A DNA stretch of 57,690 bases. Origin: Acidimicrobiia bacterium (lineage in GTDB: Bacteria > Actinomycetota > Acidimicrobiia > IMCC26256 > PALSA-610). The stretch lies in NCBI GenBank assembly GCA_036271555.1, contig DATBAK010000082.1:1-57690 (forward strand). The letters are read 5' to 3'. Numbering within the stretch: the first letter of the stretch is position 1; every line of letters starts with the position of its first letter. The translations under genes and the position numbers were made by a program. The notes under the pieces were generated by a model, which was not told where the DNA came from, searched no databases, and saw only the letters and a program-made list of their open reading frames with translations. This document shows, piece after piece, positions 49,840-57,690 of this stretch.

Positions 49840-50814
49840 TTACAGCGTCGCGGGGAGCAGCTTCGTGATGTTCTCGAACACGATCCACGCGGACGCGAGC
49901 ACGATCGGCACGCACACGAGGTAGGCCGACCAGCGCGTCCACCGGCGCCACAGCCACACGGATCCGACCGCCGCGATGAGCAGCACCTCGAGCCAGAGCA
50001 CGAGCGAGAGGATGCCGTCGTTCTCGCCGCTCAGCCCGAGCTCGTCGCGGTCGAGCGGGTTGGGGTCGCTCGATCCTGCCCACGGCTTGTCGAGCAGATG
50101 CGCCTGCGCGTACAGACGGCTCGTGCCGACGTACGGCGGATCCGACGTGACGAGGGTCAGCTGGTTCTTGCCCGCGGTCGTGCCGATCGGATCGCCGCGC
50201 GTCGCCCTCGTCGTGAACACGGAGTCGACGCGGTAGCGAGCGCGACCCTGCATCGTCCACACGAGGATCTCGTCGCCCTTGTGCAACGAGCCGATGTGAC
50301 GGAACGGGCCGCCGTAGGCCTCGCGGCGGGCGAACAACACCGAGTTACCGACCTGACCCGGCAACGGTGTCGCGCGCAGATGGCCCGGACCCGCACGCAG
50401 CGTTCCACTCGTCGTGCCCTGCACGACGATCTGGTGCAAGCCGATCGCGGGGATGCGCAGGTCCGCGACCGGCGTGCCGTTGTCGATCACGCCGCCCGTC
50501 GGCGCTGCGAGGTTCTCGACACTCTTCGCAAAGCGGCGTTGCAGTCCGACCTGCGTACGCGCTTCGGCGAACCCGGAGAGCACGAAGAGGAACACGAGCA
50601 TCGCGAGCACGAGCAGGCTGAACGTCGTGAGCCCGCGGCTGATGACGCTCGAGACGTCGGTCGACGACGACGCGGCCTTGGCTCGGCGTTCCCGGCGTTC
50701 GCCCGCGACCAGGTCGACCGCCTGCGTGTCGGGTTCGCGCTCGGCGACGGCGACGGCGCTGCGAGTCGACTCGTCGCGGATGTCGATGACGTTCGGTTCC
50801 TGCGTCGCGGTCAC
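49840..50814 (-). CDS. Class E sortase homologue lacking catalytic Cys and His (pseudo-sortase)
   Basis: A 324-residue membrane protein: N-terminal cytoplasmic tail (1-60), membrane segment (about 63-85), sortase beta-barrel (about 110-240) and two C-terminal membrane segments. The barrel aligns with class E sortases through TPVADLRIPAIGLHQIVVQG, GPGHLRATPLPGQVGNSVLF and YGGPFRHIGSLHKGDEI. Where active sortases have AGHR the sequence reads FARREAYG (Arg163 for His), and where they have TLTTC it reads TLVTSDPP (Ser224 for Cys); the late Arg (SRLYA) is kept. Transpeptidation is therefore not expected. Its ATG overlaps the stop of the tethered PstS-like gene (ATGA). It may bind or place that protein. 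Confidence 0.8.
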   Translation of the reverse strand: MTATQEPNVIDIRDESTRSAVAVAEREPDTQAVDLVAGERRERRAKAASSSTDVSSVISRGLTTFSLLVLAMLVFLFVLSGFAEARTQVGLQRRFAKSVENLAAPTGGVIDNGTPVADLRIPAIGLHQIVVQGTTSGTLRAGPGHLRATPLPGQVGNSVLFARREAYGGPFRHIGSLHKGDEILVWTMQGRARYRVDSVFTTRATRGDPIGTTAGKNQLTLVTSDPPYVGTSRLYAQAHLLDKPWAGSSDPNPLDRDELGLSGENDGILSLVLWLEVLLIAAVGSVWLWRRWTRWSAYLVCVPIVLASAWIVFENITKLLPATL

Positions 50815-52871
50815 GAGCCCACCGTTGTCGCGGCCGCGGGCTCCTTGGGTGCGCGGCGCAAGCGGGCGCGCGCCGCGGCCCAGCCGCGCTTCGCGAAGGG
50901 CCGGCCGCGGCGGCCGAGCGGATAGAGACCCGCGAGCAGCGCGAGCGCGACGAAGATCGGCAAGCCGTAGCGCTCGCCGGTGTCGGCGATCGCGACGACG
51001 GGACTCTCGACCCGCTCGTGGTGCGTCTTCGTCGGCGTCGACGTGTGCTTCGTCGTGGTCGGCGTCGTCGCGTTCGGGCTCGTCGACCCCGAGTCACTGA
51101 TCGGGCCGTCGTCGTAGCTCGTGCCGCCGTCGTTGCCCAACGGCACAACGGAGTTGTCGGTCGGTGACGACGGAGGATTCGCCGTCGGCGTGGTGGTGGG
51201 TGTCGACGGCGTGGTGCCCGCGACCTTGATGCGACCGGCGGCGGCCGCGTCCTGCGTGATCAGGCTGGCGGGCATCGGCAGGTAACCGGTCGGGAGCGTC
51301 GTCTGCCCGCGACCGGCGACGAACGCGAGGAAGTTCTCGAGGTTGGTCGCGAAGGTCGCGCTCGTGACCGAGGTCGGGAGCATCGCGTAGTCGACCTTCG
51401 TGAGCGGGTAGATCGCGGGGTCCTTCGCGGTGAAGTCCGGATACTTCGTGATGCCGTCGGGATTCGTCTTCATCGCCGCGAAGCCGGCGGCGAGTGAGTC
51501 CGGCGTCGGCCCGACCGGCTTGCCTGCCGCGTTGATGATCTTCGCCATCGGCAGCTGGTAGCGCTGCGCGGTCTGGTAGTCGACGAGTCCGATGAAGCCG
51601 AAGGCCTTCGGGCTCGTCGGCGCGCTCTCGGCCGGCTTCACGCCGTAGAAGAGCTTGCGCACGACCGGGAGCTCACCCGTGAGCGGCACGTACGCGTTGT
51701 CGCCGGGGTCGCGGCTCTCGAAGATCTCCGTCGGGTACTGGACGTTCTTCCAGCCCGGGTTCACCGCGTTGCTCTCGAGGAAGCTCTCGGCCGCGGCGTC
51801 GTGCGCGATCCAGTCGGTCGCGAAGTACGTGTCGGCGCTGCGCTCGCCGCGCAGCAGCGGCGGCGCGATCCCGCCCGTCGGCCAATGGTGGTTCTGGTTG
51901 AGCTGGTTCAGCTCCTTGTCACCGAAGAAGCTCGTCTTGTCGGACTGCGGTCCGACGAGGTTCGAGTCGCTGATGATCCGAGCGACCAGTCGGGGCGAGA
52001 GCGTGAGATCGGTGATGCGCTTGCCGGTGGTCGGATCGATCATGTTGTACGCGAGCACGTCGGCACCGACGTCGATTGGCGCGTACGTGTACGAGGGGTG
52101 CTTGGGCGCGGCGGCGAGCTCCGCGGCGGTCGGCGGCATCGAGGTCGCGGCCATGTCGACCAACCCGTTCAGGAAGTCCTCACGTCCCGAGACCGACGAC
52201 GTCTCGGTGTAGTCGAGGATCAGCTTCGGGTTCGCGGTGCAGAGATTGGCGGCCCAGTAGTACATGAGCTGCGCAGCCGACGCCTCGCCCTCGGACCGCA
52301 CGTCGTAGTTCGTGACCTGGGGGCAGTCGTCGACGCTCTTCGAGAACGTGATCGGCGCGACCGCGGCGGTCGGTGGGAGCGCGTTCCGCGGCGGGATGAT
52401 GCCGGTGTTCTCGTACGCCACGATCGAGCACGGGCTCGACTCGCTGCAGTTCAACAACGGCTGCTGGGCCGCGGGCAGGATCTCGACGTAGACGCTGCCG
52501 GTGCCGTCCGATTGCGTGACGCCCGTCGTGACCTCGTTGCCCTGGTTCGGGAACGGCGTCGCGGTCAAGCAGTCGTCGACGGTGGTCGGGTCGCGGTCGA
52601 CGTCGATCTTCTGCGGGTTGGCTCTGCACTGCAGCAGGTTCACCGTGTTGTTGAAGCCGGACGTCGGATCGAACCCGCTCCACTGCACGAGCGCGACCTG
52701 ATCGCCGAGACCGGTCGCCGGCGTCACGGTGAGCGTGCGCCCCGCCGCACGCGCGGGATTTACGCCGACGAGCGCGCTCGCGCACACGGCGGCGATCAAC
52801 ACGACGAGCAAGAGCACACGCGCCGAGAGCGCGCGCGTACCGAATGTTCGGGGCCGGGATCGAGAGGGCAT
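50811..52871 (-). CDS. Tethered PstS-like binding protein with neocarzinostatin-like N-domain
   Basis: A 686-residue protein from ATG 52871 (AAGGTGA ahead); signal peptide ends NPARAA. Residues 45-170 resemble a neocarzinostatin-like beta-sandwich (RTLTVTPATGLGDQVALVQW, NLLQCRAN, four or more Cys). Residues 185-560 form a PstS-type binding domain (SEGEASAAQLMYYWAANLC, VSGREDFLNGLVDMAATSMP, PIDVGADVLAYNMID). A Thr/Pro/Ser-rich stalk (565-625) leads to IADTG (628-632), close to the LAxTG signal of class E sortases, then a hydrophobic segment (LPIFVALALLAGLY) and a basic tail. It thus has a sortase-substrate layout but is coupled to a sortase lacking catalytic residues, so it probably stays membrane-anchored. 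The divergent promoter region holds a PHO box. Confidence 0.85.
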   Translation of the reverse strand: MPSRSRPRTFGTRALSARVLLLVVLIAAVCASALVGVNPARAAGRTLTVTPATGLGDQVALVQWSGFDPTSGFNNTVNLLQCRANPQKIDVDRDPTTVDDCLTATPFPNQGNEVTTGVTQSDGTGSVYVEILPAAQQPLLNCSESSPCSIVAYENTGIIPPRNALPPTAAVAPITFSKSVDDCPQVTNYDVRSEGEASAAQLMYYWAANLCTANPKLILDYTETSSVSGREDFLNGLVDMAATSMPPTAAELAAAPKHPSYTYAPIDVGADVLAYNMIDPTTGKRITDLTLSPRLVARIISDSNLVGPQSDKTSFFGDKELNQLNQNHHWPTGGIAPPLLRGERSADTYFATDWIAHDAAAESFLESNAVNPGWKNVQYPTEIFESRDPGDNAYVPLTGELPVVRKLFYGVKPAESAPTSPKAFGFIGLVDYQTAQRYQLPMAKIINAAGKPVGPTPDSLAAGFAAMKTNPDGITKYPDFTAKDPAIYPLTKVDYAMLPTSVTSATFATNLENFLAFVAGRGQTTLPTGYLPMPASLITQDAAAAGRIKVAGTTPSTPTTTPTANPPSSPTDNSVVPLGNDGGTSYDDGPISDSGSTSPNATTPTTTKHTSTPTKTHHERVESPVVAIADTGERYGLPIFVALALLAGLYPLGRRGRPFAKRGWAAARARLRRAPKEPAAATTVGS

Positions 52872-52940
52872 CGTCACCTTTCGAGACGTCGCTTCGCATC
52901 GTCGCATCACCGATGTGCACACGCCTCCTGTGTCGGGCGA

Positions 52941-52958
52941 ATTCACTCCTCGTTCACC
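52941..52958 (+). promoter_or_regulatory. PHO box in the divergent pst promoter region
   Basis: ATTCACT-CCTC-GTTCACC gives two 7-bp direct units with 4-bp spacing, matching the actinobacterial PhoP box; the second unit is a perfect consensus. It lies 104 bases before pstC and 70 bases before the divergent PstS-like/sortase-like pair, so it can control both. Confidence 0.75.
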
Positions 52959-53061
52959 TCGGGGCCAGGGCGACGCCATTCGCATCGTGTGAAGTAGCGG
53001 TGGACGCGACCAGCACGGCCCTGCGCGCACGATCGCGCGCGCCGCGGGAGGGACTCTGCCG

Positions 53062-54051
53062 GTGACGGCAACCGAATCGTGGGCAGCCTCCGAGGGCGCG
53101 CCGATCAGCATCCGCGTTCACCGCTCGAACAGCGACCGCGTGTACCGCGGTGTCGCCTACGGCGCGGGCGTCATCACGCTCACGATCATGGGATTGATCG
53201 GCCTCTTCCTGTTCCTCAAGGCGTGGCCCGCGCTGCACCGCTTCGGACTGCACTTCTTCACGGCGCAGCAGTGGCTCCCGCAAGCGAGCACGTTCGGAGT
53301 CGCGGCCGCGCTCTTCGGAACCGCCGTCATCGGGCTCATCGCGCTGGCGCTCGCGGTTCCGGTCGCGACGCTCTGTGCGTTGTTCATCACCGAGTACGCG
53401 CCGCGACGGCTCAAGGGCCCGATCACCGCCCTCATCGACGTACTCGCCGCGGTGCCGAGCCTGATCTACGGCCTGTGGGGCGTCGCGGTGCTCGGCAACA
53501 AGGTGCTTCCGCTCAGTGTCTGGCTCTCGAAGCACCTCGCGTTCATCCCGATCTTCAACGCGTCGAAAGCACGCACGTTCTCGGCTTCTGAGCTCATCGC
53601 GGGGATGGTCGTCGCGCTCATGATCGTGCCGTTGTGCACCGCGGTGATGCGTGAGGTGTTCGCGTCGGCGCCACCGGGCGAGAAGGAAGGCGCGCTCGCG
53701 CTCGGCGGCACGCAGTGGGGCGTCATCCGCGACGTCGTGTTGCCGTTCGGCAAAGGCGGCATGATCGGTGGCGCGATGCTCGGGCTCGGCCGAGCGCTCG
53801 GCGAGACGATCGCGGTGACGCTCATCATCTCGCCCGACTTCAAGATCTCACACCTCGTGCACGTCCTTCCCGCGGGTGGGAACTCGATCGCGTCGCTGAT
53901 CGCACTGAAGTTCGGCGAGTCCGCATCGGGCATCGGCTTCAACGCGCTCATGGCCGCGGGCCTCACGCTGTTCGTCGTGACCCTCGCCGTGAACGCGCTC
54001 GCGTCCACGATCGTGGCCCGTTCCCGCTCCGGATCGGCGACCGAGATATGA
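53062..54051 (+). CDS. pstC: Phosphate ABC transporter permease PstC
   Basis: A 329-residue inner-membrane permease from GTG 53062 with GGGAGGGA 8 bases ahead. Six membrane segments; the family markers are FGVAAALFGTAVIGLIALAL, FITEYAPRRLKGPITALIDV-LAAVPSLIYGLWG and the EAA-type loop EGALALGGTQWGVIRDVVLP with GRALGETIAVTLI. With PstA it forms the channel of the high-affinity phosphate importer. First gene of pstCAB-S; its stop overlaps the pstA start (ATGA). The divergent PHO box likely drives it. Confidence 0.95.
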   Translation: MTATESWAASEGAPISIRVHRSNSDRVYRGVAYGAGVITLTIMGLIGLFLFLKAWPALHRFGLHFFTAQQWLPQASTFGVAAALFGTAVIGLIALALAVPVATLCALFITEYAPRRLKGPITALIDVLAAVPSLIYGLWGVAVLGNKVLPLSVWLSKHLAFIPIFNASKARTFSASELIAGMVVALMIVPLCTAVMREVFASAPPGEKEGALALGGTQWGVIRDVVLPFGKGGMIGGAMLGLGRALGETIAVTLIISPDFKISHLVHVLPAGGNSIASLIALKFGESASGIGFNALMAAGLTLFVVTLAVNALASTIVARSRSGSATEI

Positions 54052-55199
54052 CGGTTCTGGAGACGCCGCCGCGCCCGGCGGAGACGACGCGCGAAGCGCG
54101 AGTCTTTCCGGCCGCGTCGGAGCGGATTCGAGTGCGCGCCTTCGGTCCGAGCGACGCCGGCGAGCTCACCGTCTGCTTCCTCGCCGCGCTCGCGCTGGTA
54201 TGGCTCGTCTACGAGCGGCTCACGCCGTTGAGTGGCGCGCTCGGATTCTGGGTCTGCACCTACGTCGCGTTCCTCGCCATCGCCGGGTTCGTCGCGCGTG
54301 AGCAGCACGGAGCGGTCGTCGCGCGCGACCAGGTCGTGCGCATCGTCGTGTGGAGCGGAGCCGTCGGTGTCATCGTCCCGCTGATCTCGATCGTCGTGAC
54401 CGTCGTGAGCCACGGTGTCCACGCGTTGGGCCTGCACTTCTTCACCCAAGACGGCAGTCTCGTAGGCCCGCTCGATCCCGCGAGCAAGGGCGGCGCGTCC
54501 GACGCGATCGTCGGGACGCTCGAGCAGGTCGGGATCGCACTGCTGATCTCGGTGCCGCTCGGCGTGAGCACCGCGGTGTTCCTCAACGAGATCGGCGGCC
54601 GGCTCGCGCGGCCCGTACGAACGATTGTCGACGCGATGAGCGCGATCCCGTCGATCGTCGCCGGTCTCTTCATCTTCATCGCGGTGATCGAAGAGATGGG
54701 CTACCACACCGGTGGATTCGCCGGCGCGCTGGCGCTGTCGGTGCTGATGCTGCCGACGGTGACGAGAACGTCGGAGCTCGTGTTGCGGTTGGTGCCGAAC
54801 GGTCTCCGCGAGGCGTCGCTCGCGCTCGGATCGACCGAGTGGCGCACAACGCGCCATGTCGTGCTCCCGACGTCGCGCAGCGGGCTCGTCACCGCGGTGC
54901 TCCTGGGTGTCGCGCGTGTCGTCGGCGAGGCCGCACCGCTGCTCTTCACCCTCGGGAGCGCGCACGTCTTCAACGGCAACCCGTTCTCGCGTCCGCAGAA
55001 CGGGCTTCCACTCCTGATTTGGAACCAGTACTTCCTGCTCTCGCAGAAGTACTCCGTGCAGCGCGCGTGGAACGCCGCGCTGGTGCTGCTCGGCATCGTG
55101 TTCGTCCTGTTCGTACTCGCGCGGGTCGCCGGCGGCCGGAAAGTCGGCCACATCGGGCGCGTGCGCCGCTTCCGTCTCGCACGAAAGGGTCTCGCATGA
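54048..55199 (+). CDS. pstA: Phosphate ABC transporter permease PstA
   Basis: A 383-residue permease, longer than usual because of an extra N-terminal region with two to three membrane segments ([36 protein letters not shown]). The core carries [53 protein letters not shown] and the EAA loop [20 protein letters not shown] followed by [13 protein letters not shown]. It overlaps pstC and pstB by 4 bases on each side, consistent with strict co-translation. Confidence 0.95.
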   Translation: MTVLETPPRPAETTREARVFPAASERIRVRAFGPSDAGELTVCFLAALALVWLVYERLTPLSGALGFWVCTYVAFLAIAGFVAREQHGAVVARDQVVRIVVWSGAVGVIVPLISIVVTVVSHGVHALGLHFFTQDGSLVGPLDPASKGGASDAIVGTLEQVGIALLISVPLGVSTAVFLNEIGGRLARPVRTIVDAMSAIPSIVAGLFIFIAVIEEMGYHTGGFAGALALSVLMLPTVTRTSELVLRLVPNGLREASLALGSTEWRTTRHVVLPTSRSGLVTAVLLGVARVVGEAAPLLFTLGSAHVFNGNPFSRPQNGLPLLIWNQYFLLSQKYSVQRAWNAALVLLGIVFVLFVLARVAGGRKVGHIGRVRRFRLARKGLA

Positions 55200-56026
55200 C
55201 GATCGCGCTCGACGCGTCTCCGACCTCGCCTCCATCGCCGGCGCCGGACGCGCCGACGGGGGCCACGCTCACCGCGCGCAATGTCGGCGCGTGGTTCGGA
55301 ACGCACCACGTGCTCGCCGACGTGTCGCTCGACATGCCCGCGCGTCAGGTCACGGCGCTCATCGGGCCGTCGGGCTGCGGGAAATCGACGTTCCTCCGCG
55401 TCCTCAACCGCATGCACGAGCTCGTGCCGGGAGCGAGCCTCTCGGGTCACATCCGGCTCGACGGCAATGACATCTATCGCGGCAACGTCGCGGTCACCGA
55501 GACGCGGCGACGGATCGGCATGGTGTTCCAGAAGCCGAATCCGTTCCCTGCGATGACGATCTCGGAGAACGTGCTCGCGGGCCTCAAGCTCTCGGGCCTG
55601 AAGCGCTCGAAGCACGCCGACATCGTCGAGAACTGCCTGCAGCGCGCCGGGCTCTGGAACGAGGTGAAGAACCGGCTCGGCGACGCGGGCGGCGGACTCT
55701 CGGGCGGTCAGCAGCAGCGGCTCTGCATCGCGCGCGCGCTCGCCGTCCTGCCGTCGGTGCTGCTCATGGACGAGCCGTGTTCCGCACTCGACCCGACGTC
55801 GACGCGCCGCATCGAGGAGACGATCGCGGAGCTGTCGGAGACGGTGACGATCGTGATCGTCACGCACAACATGCAGCAGGCCCAACGGGTCTCGCACGGC
55901 TGCGCGTTCTTCCTCGCCGCCGAGAACGAGCCCGGTTACATCGTCGAGTCGGGCCCGACCGAGAAACTGTTCTCGGAGCCCGACGACCCCCGCACGCTCG
56001 ACTACGTCCGCGGTCGGTTCGGATGA
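55196..56026 (+). CDS. pstB: Phosphate ABC transporter ATP-binding protein PstB
   Basis: A 276-residue ATPase with Walker [11 protein letters not shown]-loop [18 protein letters not shown], the signature [17 protein letters not shown] and Walker [21 protein letters not shown], then [12 protein letters not shown]. PFPxSIxENV-type sequence and [10 protein letters not shown] are specific to PstB. An Ala/Pro-rich N-terminal tail of about 25 residues is extra. It powers PstC/PstA. Start overlaps pstA stop (ATGA). Confidence 0.96.
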   Translation: MTIALDASPTSPPSPAPDAPTGATLTARNVGAWFGTHHVLADVSLDMPARQVTALIGPSGCGKSTFLRVLNRMHELVPGASLSGHIRLDGNDIYRGNVAVTETRRRIGMVFQKPNPFPAMTISENVLAGLKLSGLKRSKHADIVENCLQRAGLWNEVKNRLGDAGGGLSGGQQQRLCIARALAVLPSVLLMDEPCSALDPTSTRRIEETIAELSETVTIVIVTHNMQQAQRVSHGCAFFLAAENEPGYIVESGPTEKLFSEPDDPRTLDYVRGRFG

Positions 56027-56054
56027 CCGTCGACCGCGCCCCCCGGAGGTAGCC

Positions 56055-57668
56055 ATGTCTCGCTTCAAGCGCGTCTTCGCGCGCGCCGGCGCGATCCTTG
56101 CGGTCGTCGGTGCGATCGCGACCTTCCTGCCCGCTGCGCCCGCGTCCGCTGGCCCGCAACCCGCGGGGCTCGCGACGATCAACGGCGCGGGCTCGACGTG
56201 GGTGTACATCGCGATCAACCAGTGGCAGGCCGACGTCAGGCGTCAGGGCGTGCCGGTGAACTTCACGGCGAACGGCTCGACCGCAGGCCGCGTCTTCTAC
56301 TACCAGAACCAGGCCGACTTCGCCGCGTCGGAGATCCCGTTCCAGGCCGCGTACCGCGACTCGACGGGCACCGTGACGACGAACGAGGTCGCGTTCGCCG
56401 CGCACCGCCCGTACGCGTACCTGCCCGACGTCGCGGGCGGCACGTCGTTCATGTACCACCTCGACGTCAACGGGCAGCGGCTGACGAACCTGCGCCTGTC
56501 GCCGACGACGCTCGCCAAGATCTTCACGGGTGTCATCGACAATTGGAACGATCCCGCGATCGCGGCGGACAACGGCGGGCGTCAGCTGCCTTCGTTGCTG
56601 ATCAAGCCCGTGATCCGTTCCGACGGCTCGGGCACGACCGCGCAGTTCACCGCGTACATGGCGAATCAGACCGCGTCGATCTGGCAGGCGTTCTGCGACA
56701 AGGTCGGGATCCACCTCAACCCGTGCCCGGCGACGTCGCTCTATCCACCGTTCGACGGGTCGATCGCCCAGCAGCTCTCCGACGGCGTCGCGACCTTCGT
56801 CGCGAACCCGGCGAACAACGGTGCGATCACCTACGTCGAGTACGGCTACGCGAAGGCGAAGGGCTTCCCGGTCGCGTCGGTGCTGAACAAGGCCGGCTAC
56901 TACTCGCAGCCGACACCGAGCAACGTTGCGATCGCGCTCACCAAGGCGACGATCAACGCCGACCGCACGCAGAACCTCGTCGGCGTCTACAACAACCCGG
57001 ACCCGCGCTCGTACCCCGTGTCGAGCTACAGCTACCTCATCGTGCCCACCACGACCGCGTCACCCTTCAGCACCGCGAAGGGCGAGACGCTCGGCCGGTT
57101 CATCCTCTACGCGGTGTGCGTCGGTCAGACGAAGGCCGGAGAGCTCGGGTACTCGCCCCTGCCGCCGAACCTCGTGCAGTACGCGTTCGCCGCCGAGAAG
57201 CTCATTCCCGGCGCACCCGCGCCACCGCCGCTCGACGCCGCGCACTGCGCCAACCCGTGGCTCACGGGCGACAGTCCACTCGCGCACGCGCCGCCGCCTC
57301 CGGCCGGCTCGAAGGCGAGCGATCCGCCGGTCGGTGCGCCGCCTCCGCAGCCGGGGTCGGGTCCGTCGGGTTCCGGTGGCAGCGGCGGTGGAAGTGGCGG
57401 CAACGGCCTGAACGGCGCGACGAACACGACCGCGCCCGCGCGGTCGTCGGGTGGCGGTAACGGACTCACCGGCGGGACGACACCGGCACAGCAAATCGGC
57501 GTGACGCGCGACGTCGCGTCGGGGCCGATCGACCTTCCGGGCAAGCACGATCCGCTGCCGCTCGCGCTCTACGTCCTCGCGGGCGCGATCGTGCTCCTCA
57601 TCGTGTTCGCACCGCCCGGCGTCGCACTCGCGATGCGGTCGCGAGAGCGCAGGCGGGGCGCGGGCTGA
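56055..57668 (+). CDS. pstS: Membrane-tethered phosphate-binding protein PstS
   Basis: A 537-residue exported binding protein; GGAGG lies 4-5 bases ahead of ATG and the signal peptide ends PASA. The PstS domain (about 40-390) has LATINGAGSTWVYIAINQWQ, the LSPTTLAKIFTGVIDNWNDP hallmark and VIRSDGSGTTAQFTAYM, which supply the phosphate-binding loops. A Gly/Pro/Ser-rich stalk (about 400-500) leads to one C-terminal membrane segment (PLALYVLAGAIVLLIVFAPP) and a basic end. Most actinobacterial PstS proteins are lipoproteins; this one has no lipobox and is instead held by its C-terminus. Last gene of the pstCABS operon, 28 bases after pstB. Confidence 0.93.
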   Translation: MSRFKRVFARAGAILAVVGAIATFLPAAPASAGPQPAGLATINGAGSTWVYIAINQWQADVRRQGVPVNFTANGSTAGRVFYYQNQADFAASEIPFQAAYRDSTGTVTTNEVAFAAHRPYAYLPDVAGGTSFMYHLDVNGQRLTNLRLSPTTLAKIFTGVIDNWNDPAIAADNGGRQLPSLLIKPVIRSDGSGTTAQFTAYMANQTASIWQAFCDKVGIHLNPCPATSLYPPFDGSIAQQLSDGVATFVANPANNGAITYVEYGYAKAKGFPVASVLNKAGYYSQPTPSNVAIALTKATINADRTQNLVGVYNNPDPRSYPVSSYSYLIVPTTTASPFSTAKGETLGRFILYAVCVGQTKAGELGYSPLPPNLVQYAFAAEKLIPGAPAPPPLDAAHCANPWLTGDSPLAHAPPPPAGSKASDPPVGAPPPQPGSGPSGSGGSGGGSGGNGLNGATNTTAPARSSGGGNGLTGGTTPAQQIGVTRDVASGPIDLPGKHDPLPLALYVLAGAIVLLIVFAPPGVALAMRSRERRRGAG

Positions 57669-57690
57669 CGGTGGGGTGAGTCGCGCGCGC

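Noticed and set aside
53044-53061. GC-rich stretches such as CGCGCGCGC near 48535 and 53040 as Z-DNA or origin elements
   Set aside because: Short alternating GC runs are expected at this base composition, and no DnaA-box cluster or AT-rich unwinding region accompanies them.

Overview
The window is 57.7 kb of very GC-rich DNA with strong third-position GC, frequent GTG/TTG starts, many 1-4 bp start/stop overlaps, and regulators typical of Actinobacteria (PadR, WYL, ECF sigma, a three-Cys-family lipoprotein set, class-E-sortase-like protein). The secreted SFGDA-repeat protein, the mycolate-free envelope gene set and GTTCACC-type PHO boxes suggest a high-GC actinobacterium, possibly class Acidimicrobiia; that placement is inference. 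I see no rRNA, tRNA, CRISPR array, insertion sequence or prophage.

Layout. 1-15.5 kb: a giant secreted repeat protein (4452 aa; 9 IPT/TIG and 22 HYR domains) closed by a perfect 16-bp terminator hairpin, then a secreted GH43-like protein carrying six 41-residue SFGDA repeats. 15.5-17.4 kb: a minus-strand pair, a nucleoside phosphorylase-family enzyme and a thioredoxin-fold protein whose active-site Cys codon is an in-frame TGA followed by a SECIS-like hairpin (probable selenoprotein), next to a deleted EthD remnant. 17.4-20.1 kb: PadR regulator with a DrrAB-type efflux ABC transporter, then gene remnants. 20.1-25.5 kb: a neocarzinostatin-like secreted protein, an aldo/keto reductase and a LiaRS/PspC-like envelope-stress module. 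25.5-29 kb: a large secreted subtilisin-fold protein with sedolisin-like catalytic residues. 29-37.5 kb: WYL regulator, a single-chain LivH-LivM-LivG branched-chain transporter facing its binding lipoprotein, MarR, UppP and two related micropeptide genes with very strong ribosome binding sites. 37.5-45.5 kb: mixed metabolism and regulation (methyltransferase, LysR/TauE pair, nucleotidyltransferase-like protein, DHFR-like reductase, ECF sigma coupled to a VOC protein, PIG-L deacetylase, GH43-like lipoprotein).

45.6-57.7 kb is the most coherent system: a phosphate-uptake locus. pstC-pstA-pstB-pstS form a tightly overlapping operon. Divergent to it lies a PstS-like protein with an added neocarzinostatin-like N-terminal domain and a C-terminal IADTG-plus-membrane anchor, translationally coupled to a class E sortase homologue that has lost both its catalytic Cys and His. 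Two further tandem PstS-like secreted proteins lie beyond an alpha/beta-hydrolase. PHO-box-like direct repeats (7-bp units, 4-bp spacing) precede three of these transcription units, so four PstS-type binding proteins, two of them membrane-tethered, appear to be expressed together under phosphate limitation.

The strongest candidates for new biology are the TGA-containing redoxin, the dead sortase coupled to a tethered PstS-like protein, the peptidase with exchanged catalytic residues, and the micropeptide family.
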